DNA of 64,000 nucleotides from Hoplostethus atlanticus (lineage: Eukaryota > Chordata > Actinopteri > Trachichthyiformes > Trachichthyidae): contig JAXDDX010000043.1 of NCBI GenBank assembly GCA_034670405.1, positions 2,232,001 through 2,296,000 of the forward strand, given 5' to 3'. The notes below the pieces were generated by a model, which did no database searches, was not told the DNA's origin, and saw only the letters and a list, made by a program, of their open reading frames with translations. Of this stretch, positions 24,016 through 35,375 are shown piece after piece; within the stretch, counting starts at the first letter, position 1; each line of letters begins with the position of its first letter. The position numbers and the translations under genes are program-made.

Positions 24016-24290
24016 GTTTGCGCCCAGCTCATGCTTTGATACCGTGAAACCTGCAGTGAAATCAAGCTTTGGAAGAGCTCAGGGAAGTGAACCATCCAAC
24101 CACAAAGCTCCAGAAACTTAGCGACAGAGTCTGGTCTTTTTTCTTTTTTTTTTCCCCCTTCTTCTTCAAGCCTCAATGTCAGACCCTCTGACGCTCTGAA
24201 ATCAAATGAGTGATAAGAGGCTATTACCAAGAGGGGTGGCAGCGCTATCATTCCCCTAGCACTTCTGTTTTTTTCTCTCCCCTTGAATTA
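24016..24290 (+). repeat. Local duplication, copy B
   Basis: Second copy of the unit at 23,770-23,950. It is longer because of added segments, including a T/C run at about 24,137-24,172. The shared CTGAAATCAAATGAGTGATA word is identical over 20 bases in both copies, more conserved than the rest, which hints at constraint or recent conversion. Confidence 0.8.
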
Positions 24291-25894
24291 GATCAGAATT
24301 CACAGTCAGCCCTGTCCCTGCGCAGGGTGAACCCTAACAGCCCTCTCCTGAGGTTCAGATTAAATTACAGAACTCAACTCTCCCAGACATCGCCCCCCCC
24401 CCACCCCCTCAACCCCTCAACCCCCCACCACCTCCCCACACCCTTCGCTCTGTCTCTCCCATGCAGATGTGACACTTGCCAGAGACTGCCTTTCCTCAGA
24501 GTACATCCAAAACTAGTGGGGACAGAGGCGGAGGTGATAGGAGGGGGGGGGGGGGCGGACATCATACCCAAGAAATGAAACAAATCGCTTCTCGCAATTT
24601 CTCCCCTCCATCTTGAAAAAAAAAAACAACGTCACAGACGCAACGCAAACATCTCAGGCGTCTGTGATCTTTGTCAGCTCGTCTTGTTCCTGTTTTGGAA
24701 CGGGTCTTGAGGAGTTTCCCCCCCCCCCCCCCCGCTCCCCAAGATGTAAATCGATACAGCGATGTTAAAAAACATGCTCTCTGTCTGGAGGTAAACAAAG
24801 AGGTTTTGTAAAGACACCCTGCTGAGCGGTGCAGGCGAGACTGAGTGGAGGAAGCTGACTGAGCTCCCTGGGTTGTGACGTCTGGGAGATGTCACAGTGA
24901 GGCTGAGCTGCGTCTCACCAGTGACCCCAAATTTCCCTTCATTCACGTCGCATTCCTTAAAGTGGGACTGCAGTCTGGGGGTTGCACGGGGAAACCAAAC
25001 GCTGACAAGCTGAACCAGGTTATCAGTGTCGTTTTGTTTTGTAAAAATACACCCGTCTTATCAAGATAAATCACAAAGTGGGGCTGCAACAGAGAACATC
25101 CCACCTGACTGCGATGCCCTAGATTTGCCATATTTGCCCAAATTAAACTCTGGTGCTGGGTATGTTCACTTCTCCGCCCACAGGAAGTGGCAAACCGAAA
25201 CAAACTGTCTCCTGAACAGTCAGCGAGTGAGGCTCCGTCCAGAGAAAGCTGGACCCACCAGCGTCAGATCGTTTTCCCCTCTTGTCCCTTTGGTATCCTC
25301 TGGTATAAATCACAGACCATCCGGTGATCACTAGTTTACCGGTGCTACGTTGCATGATTTCTGGATATTGAAGTTCAACCACCACCAGTTTTCAAACAGC
25401 TGCCTCCTGCAGCTTTGAAGAAATAAAGATATAACAATACAAACAATACATTCAAAGGTTGATCTGCCTATTTACTGCTGCATGTATGTTTGTGAGCAGG
25501 AAGCTCTGGGGAGGACGGATTACTACCATGTGGTTTTCATCTGACGGGAGTGGTACGGCATGCGTAGCTTCACTTAGAGTATTACCCCTCTCTCTCCGCG
25601 TTGCTGTTTTGTCTCTCACGCCCACTCTCAGACATACAAACTGTCTACCCTCAGTGTCTCTCTCTCTCTCTTACTGTTTCTCTCATCCCCATGCACACAA
25701 ATACACATATTCTCCCCTCCCACTCCCTTTTTCCTAAAGAAGGATTGGACGTGCGAAGGTTCAGAATGGGGTAGGCTGAATGAAAAAAGGGGATTTAAGC
25801 GGGCAAGAGGAGGTAAATCTCACTTGCTTGGCATGCGGAGCTCTCATGCCTACAAATGATGTATCCACCCACCCTTTCACTATGTACACGTCTG
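24291..25894. other. No gene; C and G homopolymer runs
   Basis: C-rich stretch at about 24,391-24,425, G run at about 24,541-24,556 and C run at about 24,718-24,734. A CT/CA-rich patch lies at 25,660-25,720. Overlapping frames at 24,874-25,385 occur on both strands and lack domains. Confidence 0.5.
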
Positions 25895-25921
25895 CACACA
25901 CACACACACACACACACACAC
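25895..25921 (+). repeat. (CA)13 microsatellite
   Basis: Thirteen pure CA units. Confidence 0.95.
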
Positions 25922-28070
25922 CCCTTTTATATGGTTTCATTTACCGCGGCGAGTCCGTGATCCTGAATTATAATCTCTCGGGAAACAAAGTTCTTCACAC
26001 TCCATCTCACCTCGATCCCAGTGATGCTGATGAATGTGTGAGTTTGCATAGCGAACGCTGCAGATCATTCATTCATACATATTCATACTCTACCTAATGA
26101 AATATATATGTGGCGTGCACGTGGCGTGCACAGCCCAACGCACCGCTAGGAAGCTGCTCGGCATCATCAATGGAAGCCCACAGGTGATGCTGCTAAAAAA
26201 TACATTTAAAAAGGAACTTGAGTGACTGTTGTCTCCCGCCGCGAATCAGGAATCAGGTTTGAATTATACATGAGTGTGTTTTATTATTTAACTATGGATG
26301 TAATGATGTAATGATATGTACTGCAGCGGGTTACCATTCATTCATGTGACATCCCACCATACTGCAGTACATGGAAATGACACAGGTCGACATTATGCAG
26401 TTTCTTAGATCTGTCAGATTGCGTCTTAGTGTCGGACACACTGTCATCTATATTTAATGTCTGTGTGGATGTAAATACATCATGGTGCCTGACACGCCTG
26501 CTGGCCTCCCCATGAACAGCAAATCAGGAGTGGAGAAACAAAAGGAGGGCTGGTATCAAATCACCTTCAACCAATTCAGGGAGTCAATATTGTTTTCTCC
26601 TTCTAAATGTTGATACATCCTATGTTGTATGAAATAACAGAGACACGAAGCTTTATCATGAACCTACAAATAGCAGTTTCAAGTGAACCGATCCTCAATC
26701 CTCAACAAGATAAAATCATTGGCATTCCTGCCTCTGTAATGTACCAGCAGACAGCCAGGCCGGCTGCAAGGATTCTTTTTTTGGATATTTCCAGCGATTT
26801 CATCAAGGTCCTCTGGCCACTGGCCAACATTCCTGATGCTACTCTCAACAATTTTTGCCATTGATTAAAGCTCAGGTATACACAATCAAGCCACTTCTGT
26901 TGGCACAAGGGAAACTTAATCCCAAAGCCAATGGCCTGTCTACCCTGCGGTAACACCTATTAAAATAGCTTGGGCTCGGACTCAAACACACTCACACCAA
27001 CTCTCCGACCGACCACAAGGGCGTTGATGGGAGCCCTGCATGACATTCATAAACAAACACAGACATAACACCACGTTAGCTGATCTGGTGACAGTTTAGA
27101 AAAGGTTCCCTTTTTGTCCATTGCAGGACTGCAGTTGGGCGATACCTGCAGGGAGCCGCGACTGTCAGCAGTAAATGTGAGGCTCGTTGTCACTAAACCT
27201 GCAGCTGTATTTTGTAGGTGAAATGTGTAAAATGAGACATCAGGGTTTTATTTTGTGTAGGGTGAAGGCTACGGTGGCCTTCGCCCTCAGAGATACAATA
27301 TTATTTGATTTGCCATGGAAACAGGCTGCCTGCGAGCGTGGAGCATGAGCAGTCGGCCGTGCAGTCAAATCAATAAAGAGGTTTTTAACTGTAACTGGAG
27401 AAGGACTGGCGAATACACGGTGTCAAGTTCTTCTCCACTGACATCATCGCCCCATTCAGGTTCCTAGACTGATCTGAAAACAGTCTACCGCCTGGCACAA
27501 CCCCAGTCAACATGAGCCTCAGGTGTGCAGGAGATGAATCAACACAGGGACCCACAGCAGGCAGGTATCGTTCTACTGGAGTGTAAAGCATTAGTTTTAA
27601 TGGTGATTGGTCATTTTTACCTCAGGACCACAGACCGGTGGTAGCCTATACTGTATTCTGAATTGACTCTGCATCTTCATATTTACTGATTTACACCTCT
27701 GGCCTCTGGATAACAAGAGCCATATAACCAGTTGAGATTAGATTAGATGATCCATGATCCCTGATTAGGTTGTTGCAGCCGCAAAAGTAAAAGGATTCAG
27801 CAGAGGAAAGAGACAAATAGGACACAAGCACACTAATAGATTGTAAAAGGAAGACATAGTGCATGTAAGCACAATTGGGTGATGTTGTGTTGCACATCCA
27901 CATGGACGAGTCCCTGGATTACCCCAAATAAAATGTTTTACCGCCCGGCTGTGCATCGGTAAACTCAAATTACCGACCTCACCTGGTAACACTAATGCCA
28001 TCCGGAGAGGGCTTAAGTCAATGGTTTACTTCCCAGGACGGATTTATCACGGGGTGATTGGAAGGGTCCC
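25922..28070. other. No gene seen; 11-bp tandem word
   Basis: Unique mixed DNA. GTGGCGTGCAC is repeated twice in tandem at 26,110-26,131. No open frame longer than about 90 codons and no recognised domain. Confidence 0.5.
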
Positions 28071-28240
28071 TTAAAGGGACATTACAACATGTCAAAAGTG
28101 TCTTGAAATTCAAATGGAAAAGGTCCGTTTTTGTTGTTGGTACGAGCCAGAAAGTCACTGGTATTGATCAACCACCTGCAGGTATATTATGGTGACTTTG
28201 TGTTATAGGATAGTAAAAATATCACTTATTTCCCCTTTAA
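28071..28240. mobile_element. Short TTAA-ended MITE-like element
   Basis: The left end is TTAAAGGGACATTAC and the right end, reverse-complemented, TTAAAGGGGAAATAAG. Only the first 9-10 bases match, but they are the same as in the element at 20.86 kb. With 170 bp between the ends it may be a short relative or a chance pair. Confidence 0.35.
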
Positions 28241-28441
28241 GTCTTCATGTTGTTGAGGAATCTTTGGTTGGATGCTGTCTAAATGTTGTGGACCATTCAG
28301 CCTGGATGCAACTTGAGTGATGGATTGTAAAAATTAATGGGAGCACATTCCTTATGAATTAAGTTCAAACTTCACATGCACATACAGACACGCACAAACA
28401 TGTTTATAAGGATCCCTGAGAGCACCGAGTTCAGCTCAAGT

Positions 28442-28443
<2 letters not shown>

Positions 28444-28477
<34 letters not shown>
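28444..28477 (+). repeat. (CA)17 microsatellite
   Basis: Seventeen pure CA units. Confidence 0.95.
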
Positions 28478-28479
<2 letters not shown>

Positions 28480-28688
28480 GGCTTCAGCACACTCCTCGCT
28501 GTCATTACAAGTCCACTCCCAGGTTTCATTCCTCATTTCTGCTGTGTGTGCCCCCCCCGGGTTCAGGACCCCAAAGCTCAGTGTTACCCTGCGACTGAGC
28601 ACCCTCGCCAAAATCACTCCTCAAACTACTCCCGTCAGCTTGGTAACAAAATGCCTCCTGCGGCGACCCCACCTCGCCACACTGACAC

Positions 28689-28689
<1 letters not shown>

Positions 28690-28720
<31 letters not shown>
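28690..28720 (+). repeat. (CA)15 microsatellite
   Basis: About fifteen CA units, 210 bases after the previous array. Confidence 0.95.
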
Positions 28721-28722
<2 letters not shown>

Positions 28723-29800
28723 GCCCTTCTCTGCCATTCACGATGGGCTACGAACTCTCTCTCCCTCTCTCATTGGCTGGGGAAAACAACAACTCTCCAA
28801 CTCCAGATCCATAGTATTGACCACTTGCACTTGATCGAACGGTGGGTGGGCCAAGCTTTCTGTTGCCCAATACTTCCTCCCCCGCCGATCCAACTCCACC
28901 TCCTCCCCCGTTCCCTCTATTGTGTCAAACAACTTTGTCTCAGATCACGTCTTATTGCTGCAAACGCCTATCCAAGCGCATGCCAGATATTGAATTTTGG
29001 CTACAGCGTGTGATCCTGTGGAGAGGAAAAGCAAGTCTATCTGACTTGCCCTCGGGGCGAATGAAGTATGATGCCGCGTTGAGGTCCGGGGGAAGGTCAC
29101 GGCGGGGTCGCAAGGTTCAAGGTTCAAGGTTCAAGCAGAAGCGGCTGGTTCTCATTCTGCCCGCACACTTAAATGGTTGCTTAGCATTGTTATCAATAGG
29201 ATCACTTTACGGCATGTGCCCTGCTTTGGGACGTGTTATTGAACGAGCGGGGTCTTGACACAACACGGTCACGGCGTTAAGACTTGAAAACACATCGGCT
29301 CGCTGTGATTCCTTGAATTAGATGGAAATACTCGGCAAAGAAAAATGGGTAGAGAAGGTTTACTGGTTCTTATGTTTCAAACCACATACGAGGAATTTGG
29401 ATATTGTCATTGGTGATGCAGCTAACCGAGGGTTGGCGTTTTGCTTGGCTCTCCCTATGCCAGGTCAATAACAAAACTCTTTCTCTCTCTCTTCCCCCCT
29501 CTCTCTTTCTCTCTCCCCAGTGGCAGGAGTCGGAAATTCCTCCTTTGCTTTCTCACCCGGAATTTATTGGACGCTGGCACTTTTCTGAGGAAGCGGGTCT
29601 CAGTGGGTTAGCATGCAGAAATACTGCTGGCAAATAAAGGCTCCTGTCAGAAACGCAGCAGTTTTTTATTCCCTGATACGCAGTTTGTTATATCTGAAGC
29701 ACAGTGTGTTGCCATTGGCCTTTGACCCTTGCACGCACGCTAGGGCATTATGGGAAGGCGTACCGTGTGAATCCTGCTCATTCTGACTCTCAGAGAGAAC
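28721..29800. other. No gene; (CAAGGTT)3 at 29,111
   Basis: Contains three tandem CAAGGTT units at 29,111-29,135 and a CT-rich stretch at 29,481-29,517. At 29,716-29,728, TGGCCTTTGACCC resembles a DR1 site for HNF4/COUP-type nuclear receptors. The 138-codon frame at 28,842-29,258 has no recognisable domain. Confidence 0.5.
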
Positions 29801-29819
29801 ATGCTGCCATTTCAACTTG

Positions 29820-30200
29820 GAACTTTGCAGAAATTAGTGCAATTAGAGTAATTGATGTGTTGCTTGTTAAATAGAAGAGTCCTAACATCTAAATACCATT
29901 TACTGATGCTGCAGCGTCAAAGAAACACGCCACTCGTCATTCATGTGAATTTGAACTCCGACTCGTTTCGCCTGTGAGGCAACGAAAGCTTAATTATTGT
30001 AATTAATACACGAAAACAGTCGATTAATCCGATCCGGCGTCGTGAAACCGGCGTCGCGGGGAGTCACTCGCGGCGGCTGAACGCGGATCGTGAGTGCCTT
30101 TAATTGAATTGACTAATTAAAGTTTAAGTCCTGTGGAATAAGATCTCTGCCGCTAATGAGTGAGGCTTAATCAAACACCTGAACTAAATGGTATCAGTAA
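29820..30200. promoter_or_regulatory. CNE-like block rich in homeodomain sites
   Basis: The perfect palindrome TTAATTATTGTAATTAA at 29,990-30,006 presents two TAATTA homeodomain cores. CGATTAATCCGATCC at about 30,021 carries a bicoid/OTX-type TAATCC. TTTAATTGAATTGACTAATTAAAG lies near 30,100-30,122 and GCTTAATCAAACACCTG near 30,165. Between them is a CpG-rich GGCGTCGTGAAACCGG part. There are no simple repeats or long frames. The motif density suggests an enhancer, and conservation is untested. Confidence 0.45.
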
Positions 30201-31365
30201 CAGGCTCCCCGCGGCATCTACCTGAGTCCTCTGGATGTGGACGGATCTCCCCAGTTCCTTCACGCCAGTCTGTTTTGCAGTGTCCCTTCAGCTGACGATG
30301 GAGAAACAGTCTTGTTGATTTGTGCTGAGAAGGCATTTGCATTCAAGATGTTGCTTCACGGCGACATGTGAGAGTTTACTGATTGGCCCACATTAGTTCA
30401 GCTGACATCGACCGGGCCCTGTGGTGAGAACTATGGCTAATTCACTTGTGGGTCCCTCACTTCAGAGCATTTGGTACAACTTGTGAAACATCCCCCCACC
30501 CACGGGCAGAGCCTTCAGATGAGCACTGCAGACAGGCCACAGACACACACACACACACACACACAGAGGACTTTCTGCTCCTCTAATTAATAAACAGTGA
30601 AACTTCACAGGCTTGTCAAGGATCCGCCACACTAAAGAGAGGCACGAGTGAATTATCATCACTGAGTCACATAGCCAGATCACGGCGAGATAGCTTGGGA
30701 ATGAATCATTACAGCTCAACTAAATATAACTAAACACTATAGCTGCACTGAGCTATTCATTCCAAACTATCTATAAAAAAAGGGCTTTCAAAATAAGATG
30801 AAAAATGTTATTTCAAAGTGAGTGCTTGAAACCCTCATTTTCATGCTTGGTGCTTTTCGTCGGTGAGTGTTTAAGAGTGCCTGTGGTCCGTAAATAACTG
30901 TAATATAAGAGTCTTCAGTCCCTTTAGTTGTAGGCAATTTAGTCGCCACCATTGTTTGAATTTCATAACATTGTTAAAAGGGAGGTATGTCATCTACCAA
31001 TTACACGGCTCGCCACAGCAACACAGACTTTGGTGAAATCTGTGGATTTAAACAGCCTGTTAGCCTCTTGCTGCAAGCAAAATAGTGCTAGGTTGTTTTT
31101 AATGGGATTTAGATTTAGATTTAAGTGGGCCCAGAAATCACAACTTTCCCTTTCACTCCCTTTCAGTAGCTTGTACCTTTAAAAAGCACAGCACAGCACA
31201 TCACGGTTGCTCTGAGGATGCATGGAAGCATCACGTGTTGTCCTCGTTGCTTTGAGCTCCCTTCCCTTATTTGTGCAGCGAGGTTTGGCTGAACAACACC
31301 TTCTTCACATTCACACAGTTGCACACTTTTACACCTGGATGCTTTGCAGAACAATCACGCCCTTC
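30201..31365. other. No gene; CA array
   Basis: A (CA)n array occupies about 30,543-30,565. The rest is mixed or AT-leaning unique DNA without coding evidence. Confidence 0.55.
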
Positions 31366-31369
31366 TACT

Positions 31370-31550
31370 CTTCATCGTGGAGCAGCCTCACTGGAGTAGC
31401 TCAGGGTCAAGTGGCATGCTCAAGAGCACCTTGGTGGCAGCTATCGAGGGAAGGAAGAGCTTTGGTCGTTGACTTTCTCAGACTTCCCCCTGCAGATCGA
31501 GGGATTTAAACCCTCTGGACACAAGCCTGCTTCTCTAACCTTTGTGCTCC
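31370..31550 (-). mobile_element. tRNA-derived SINE, minus strand
   Basis: On the minus strand the head runs AAAGGTTAGAGAAGC (A-box region), then GGCTTGTG, then GGGTTTAAATCCC, a B box with one mismatch (31,501-31,513). The body continues with GGTGCTCTTGAGCATGCCAC, the diverged form of the CCTTGAGCAAGGCAC word of this SINE class. The order is diagnostic. No tail or target duplication was resolved. Confidence 0.7.
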
Positions 31551-33180
31551 CGCCGTGCACCTGAGTTCATGCTTCAGTAACACCATGCTGCTTTTCACCA
31601 AGGGCGTTAAGTTGCTGCCCATCACATACTGCAGGCCGGTTCATATTGTCCACTCTTTGTGTGGTTTGCTCTCCAGAAGAAGTCTGAACGCTGCCTCGGG
31701 CCATTTTTCAAAAGCAGCAAGAACACTGTATATCACAGGCGTTCAGAGTCTGTCATCGAAGACATGGTTACTGTGGTGCGGTATAGGGATGTTTTTCAGC
31801 AGCGATCCAACATGTACAGACAGAATCTTTCCTCTCATAATGAAAACATCTCTGTTTCTGCTCTTCCTGCTATTTATGTTGACTGATAGATAGCATGGGC
31901 GCCCATTTTCCGTTCTTTTGACTTTTCAACTATCCGCTCCTACTCTATTGACACAGACAGCCTATCTCTTTCTTCTTTTGCTCTCTTCCTGTCCCTCCAT
32001 CCTCCCAGTCAGTATACCCATCTTGCTCATGGAAACAGGGCAAATATGCATCGTGCTTCCTGCTAGTGATTTGTGGCAAGGCAACATGATACCCTTCCAG
32101 ATTTTTTTCCTTCACTTTCCCCATTTTTCAACAGAGAAGATTCTCTCTGTGTATCATTCTTCGTGGTAAATCATCATCTTTCTTAAAATTGGTCAAGACC
32201 ATACTGAGCTGATTAGGAAGTGGAAATGTTAAATTTCAGTCAGTGTGGCCACAAGTGTGGCTGAGTAAATAGTGCCACATAAAGAAGAGACTTTCAATGA
32301 GTAATATTATAATCACTGCTGTGGGCTATTGGCACAGATATATTGAGCTCATGTAATTAATATCAGTATTGTCATTGGTATGGAAGCAACACACTTCACT
32401 CCCCTGAATCTTGCATTCACTCGCTATCCCAGCATATTAAACCTAATGACATTCGCCCCAAGGCAGCAGGCAGCACAGCATCCAGAGAATGCCATGGGAG
32501 CTGGCTAATGGCACCAACATTAAAAACAGCCAGCATCTGGCCTCTTGAGCACGGGCACATATGTCTGAGCCTCTCACCAGTCTAACCAGCAGTGCCCCGG
32601 GCCCTCGGACCAACACTGAATACGTTAGAGGCACTGGGGAGCGTTGATAGAGTCGACGTTGGGGATAATTGACCGGGTTTCTCTTCCGACTTGGCCTGTG
32701 ATGAGCCTGCTGTTACCACACAGGGTCAGAAATGACCGATCCGTCCAAGGAACGGCGGAGTAATGGATGTCTGGATGTGTTTATGTAGTTTTCCTCAATT
32801 AGGGATTGTTAATTTCCATCTGTCAGCATGCACTGTATAGTTGTGGATGGTAGCATCCCACTAAGAAATGTGTTTTATTTACTATTTGAGCTGTGCATTG
32901 CTTTGCCTGGGAATCAGAACTACTTCTATTGAAAGTGGAAATCAAATGAATTACATTCCATTCTTAATTGTGTTTGGGTTCAGCGAAGCATCACATGAAA
33001 CCATATGATGATTACCAGTACAGCATATCTTAGCTTTTTGATTTATTGTTTATTAATTGCCGTGTTTTATTGGATTGTGGCCTGTACTTTTTCACAGCTG
33101 TACTGCAACATCAGGACCGACTCCTGTCTGCACAAAGTTGAAGACATTTATTTACAATCCCAACTGACTTCTGCATAGGC
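31551..33180. other. No gene seen
   Basis: Mixed unique DNA. The frames at 31,555-31,893 and 31,659-31,886 overlap in two phases and show no domain. The AT-rich part at 32,760-33,080 could be regulatory but has no distinctive motif cluster. Confidence 0.45.
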
Positions 33181-33520
33181 GGGGGAGACCCTGGAAGGGT
33201 GTGGAGAGGGGAGAGATGGACAAAATGAGATATAGAAAAGGAGAAAAATAAGAGAGGAAAGGGGTGGAGAAGGAACAGATGGCGAGGTAGAGATAGAAGC
33301 CAACCAGGAGAGAGAGATGGGAAACAGAATAGAGAGAAAAAGCAAGTTGTGAAACAAACACTTGGGACATGGAGAGATCAAAATAGGGAGCAGAAGGATC
33401 AGAAATGGGGAAAGAATTAGGTGAAAGGTACAAAAAAAACACAAACCAAGCGAGACAAAGTGAGACGGAGAGACGAAAATGAGGAATAGGCAGAAAAAGA
33501 GAGAAAAACAGGGGAGAGAA
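33180..33520 (+). repeat. Long polypurine tract
   Basis: About 340 bases in which the + strand is dominated by A and G, broken by a few pyrimidines. Minus-strand frames through it are leucine/serine/phenylalanine-rich artefacts. Such tracts can form triplex DNA. Confidence 0.8.
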
Positions 33521-34079
33521 TAGGCCGTGTGCTGACTGCCGGCGGTTCCAAATGTCTCACCAGATGTTCCCCGATGCGAGCTCTGCTCCTCTGAGATGGC
33601 TCCACATTAACCTGCCTTTATTGTTACAGATGTGGCGCTATTGACTCAGTGCACCCCTGATTTGCACTCAGGCAGAGGGCAGACTGGCCTCGCCTCTCAG
33701 GACAACCGCAAAACCAACGGGAGGGAGGAGGGAGGAGGGAGCAGCGGGAGAAGTAGCAAGTTGGGCGTAGTGGGGAAAGATTGCCAGGGAGGAAGGCATC
33801 ACTTGTGTGATGTCTAGGCACCATGCTGTGCCATACTGTCCATGCTCCATGCTTTCTGGCCCTGGGAGGGAAGTTCCACGTTTCCATGACCAGTTGGACG
33901 GCGGCGTAACCCAGAGCTAGCTTTCTCCGCTCTCCAGATTCAGCCACCTCCTCTCCCTTCTCTCTCCCTGTCGCTGTTTCCTCTCAGCTCACAACGGGCT
34001 GTGGAAAAGTGCTGGCAGGAGACAAAAAGACACTGCTTTAATCAATACCACCACAAGGCCTTGGCTGAAGAGAACAGAC

Positions 34080-34114
<35 letters not shown>

Positions 34115-34480
34115 CTCGGATGAGCTGCCTTTGCCTTGAACGCCTTAGAAACCCAGTGACTGCATGAAGGCGACAGGGAGACAAAAATACAAGTGTCTCA
34201 GCGAGAGGAACCAGAGCCAGGATGGAGGATGTCACCACCCCCTGGGGTGTGGAGGCTGACGGAGCTCATGAACGCGTCTTAGAGGGTGACGATGCCTGGG
34301 TAATGAGACCAGAACGGCTGCAATCATGACCAGCCAGAACCGATATGAGGGTTATTCATGTTCAGCTCACATCTGCAGTCTTATTGTCATCATCTGTGCA
34401 CCTCTAAGCCAACTATAGAGGCTGTATAGTGTGACCAGAAATCAGGCTGGTGTATGTGGACAGCTCTTAGTATGCTTAGA
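33521..34480. other. No gene; GA array
   Basis: A (GA)n array of about 14 units lies at 34,083-34,111. The part at 33,530-33,660 is repeat-free, with TTTATTGTTACAG and GGCGCTATTGACTCAG words, and might be regulatory. The 107-codon minus-strand frame at 33,624-33,947 has no domain. Confidence 0.5.
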
Positions 34481-34925
34481 TATAGGCTTAGATATAGATA
34501 GGATATATGGGTTTGCTGATATATCAGGCTTTTATGAAATATCGGATATAACCCAGTCATTGCCCACCGCTGACAGGATGGAGGTTCTTCCCTGATCACA
34601 GTAAAACTTGCAATAAAATTGTATTTTCTTTGCACGTTTTATTTTTGTCATTGAATTGTTTAATAATTGTACAAATGAGTAGGTGGGCTGTAGATCTGCT
34701 AACCCACATCAAATATTTTTTTTAGTATCAGTGTCAATAGATAGTTTTAGTGTCCCATGGTCTAAATGTTTCAGAGGCCTTTCTTGTCATTTATTGGGAT
34801 TAAAATGGCCAAATATAAAGATATTGAATACTGGTGTAAAATATCGCCTATCAGCAGCGTCGATACAACGGCCTTCAAAAACCCAAATTGGTCGAACGCT
34901 ACTCTACTACACACTTGTGCATACA
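34480..34925 (+). mobile_element. Interspersed repeat, copy 2 (unclassified)
   Basis: Collinear with 14,865-15,125: GCTGATATATCAGG, ATATCGGATATAACCC, GACAGGATGGAGGT, AAACTTGCAATAAAAT, TTTTAGTGTCCCATGG and TTTCAGAGGCCTTTC. It extends further and ends near CGGCCTTCAAAAACCC and GGTCGAACGCTACTCTAC, words seen at the ends of a common fish repeat with TATCGG-rich sequence. No coding remnants were seen. Confidence 0.6.
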
Positions 34926-34984
34926 AAGCTGGCGTCAGTAATGCCCTAAAATAATACCTGTGTTTCCCAGTACAGTCCTCTACT

Positions 34985-35118
34985 GCTGGCCACTGAGCAG
35001 CTACAATGAATCAACTGGGGATCAGTGCCTTGCTCAAGGATATGTCAGTGGTAATTGTTGAGGGAGGGTTGAGCGTTCTCTCCTTCCCAGTGCATCCAAG
35101 CTGCTGTGGGAATCTGGG
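34985..35118 (-). mobile_element. SINE fragment, minus strand
   Basis: Reverse-complement of the SINE body: AGTGCCTTGCTCAAGGATAT then GTAATTGTTGAGGGAGGG. It is the same family as the adjacent + strand copy and lies head-to-head with it. The tRNA-like head is missing or diverged. Confidence 0.65.
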
Positions 35119-35126
35119 GTAGATTT

Positions 35127-35375
35127 ATGGGGCAGCAGTAGCCTGGAGGTTTGCGAATTGAAGGCTCGCCGGTTCAAATCCCTTGACCAGCTGGGAAAAC
35201 GTGGGCGGAGGAAGTGAATGAGGGACACTCACCCCTCCCTCAACAATTACTGTTGAGGTGCCCTTGAACAAGGCACCTAACCCCCAGTGGCAGCTCCCAG
35301 GCGTGAATGTGTGTAACTGAATGTGCTGCAGGGTGAGTGTGCTCAGCCAACTGGGTAAATAAAGGTTATAAAACC
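35127..35375 (+). mobile_element. tRNA-derived SINE, + strand
   Basis: The head GGGGCAGCAGTAGCCTGGAGG with an A-box region is followed by a perfect B box GGTTCAAATCC (35,171-35,181). The body has CCCTTGAACAAGGCACCTAA and CCCCAGTGGCAGCTCCCAGG, and the tail is GGGTAAATAAAGGTTATAAA. This is a nearly complete tRNA-derived SINE of teleost type. CCTCAACA and TGTTGAGG within it (35,238-35,258) form a small perfect hairpin. Confidence 0.85.
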
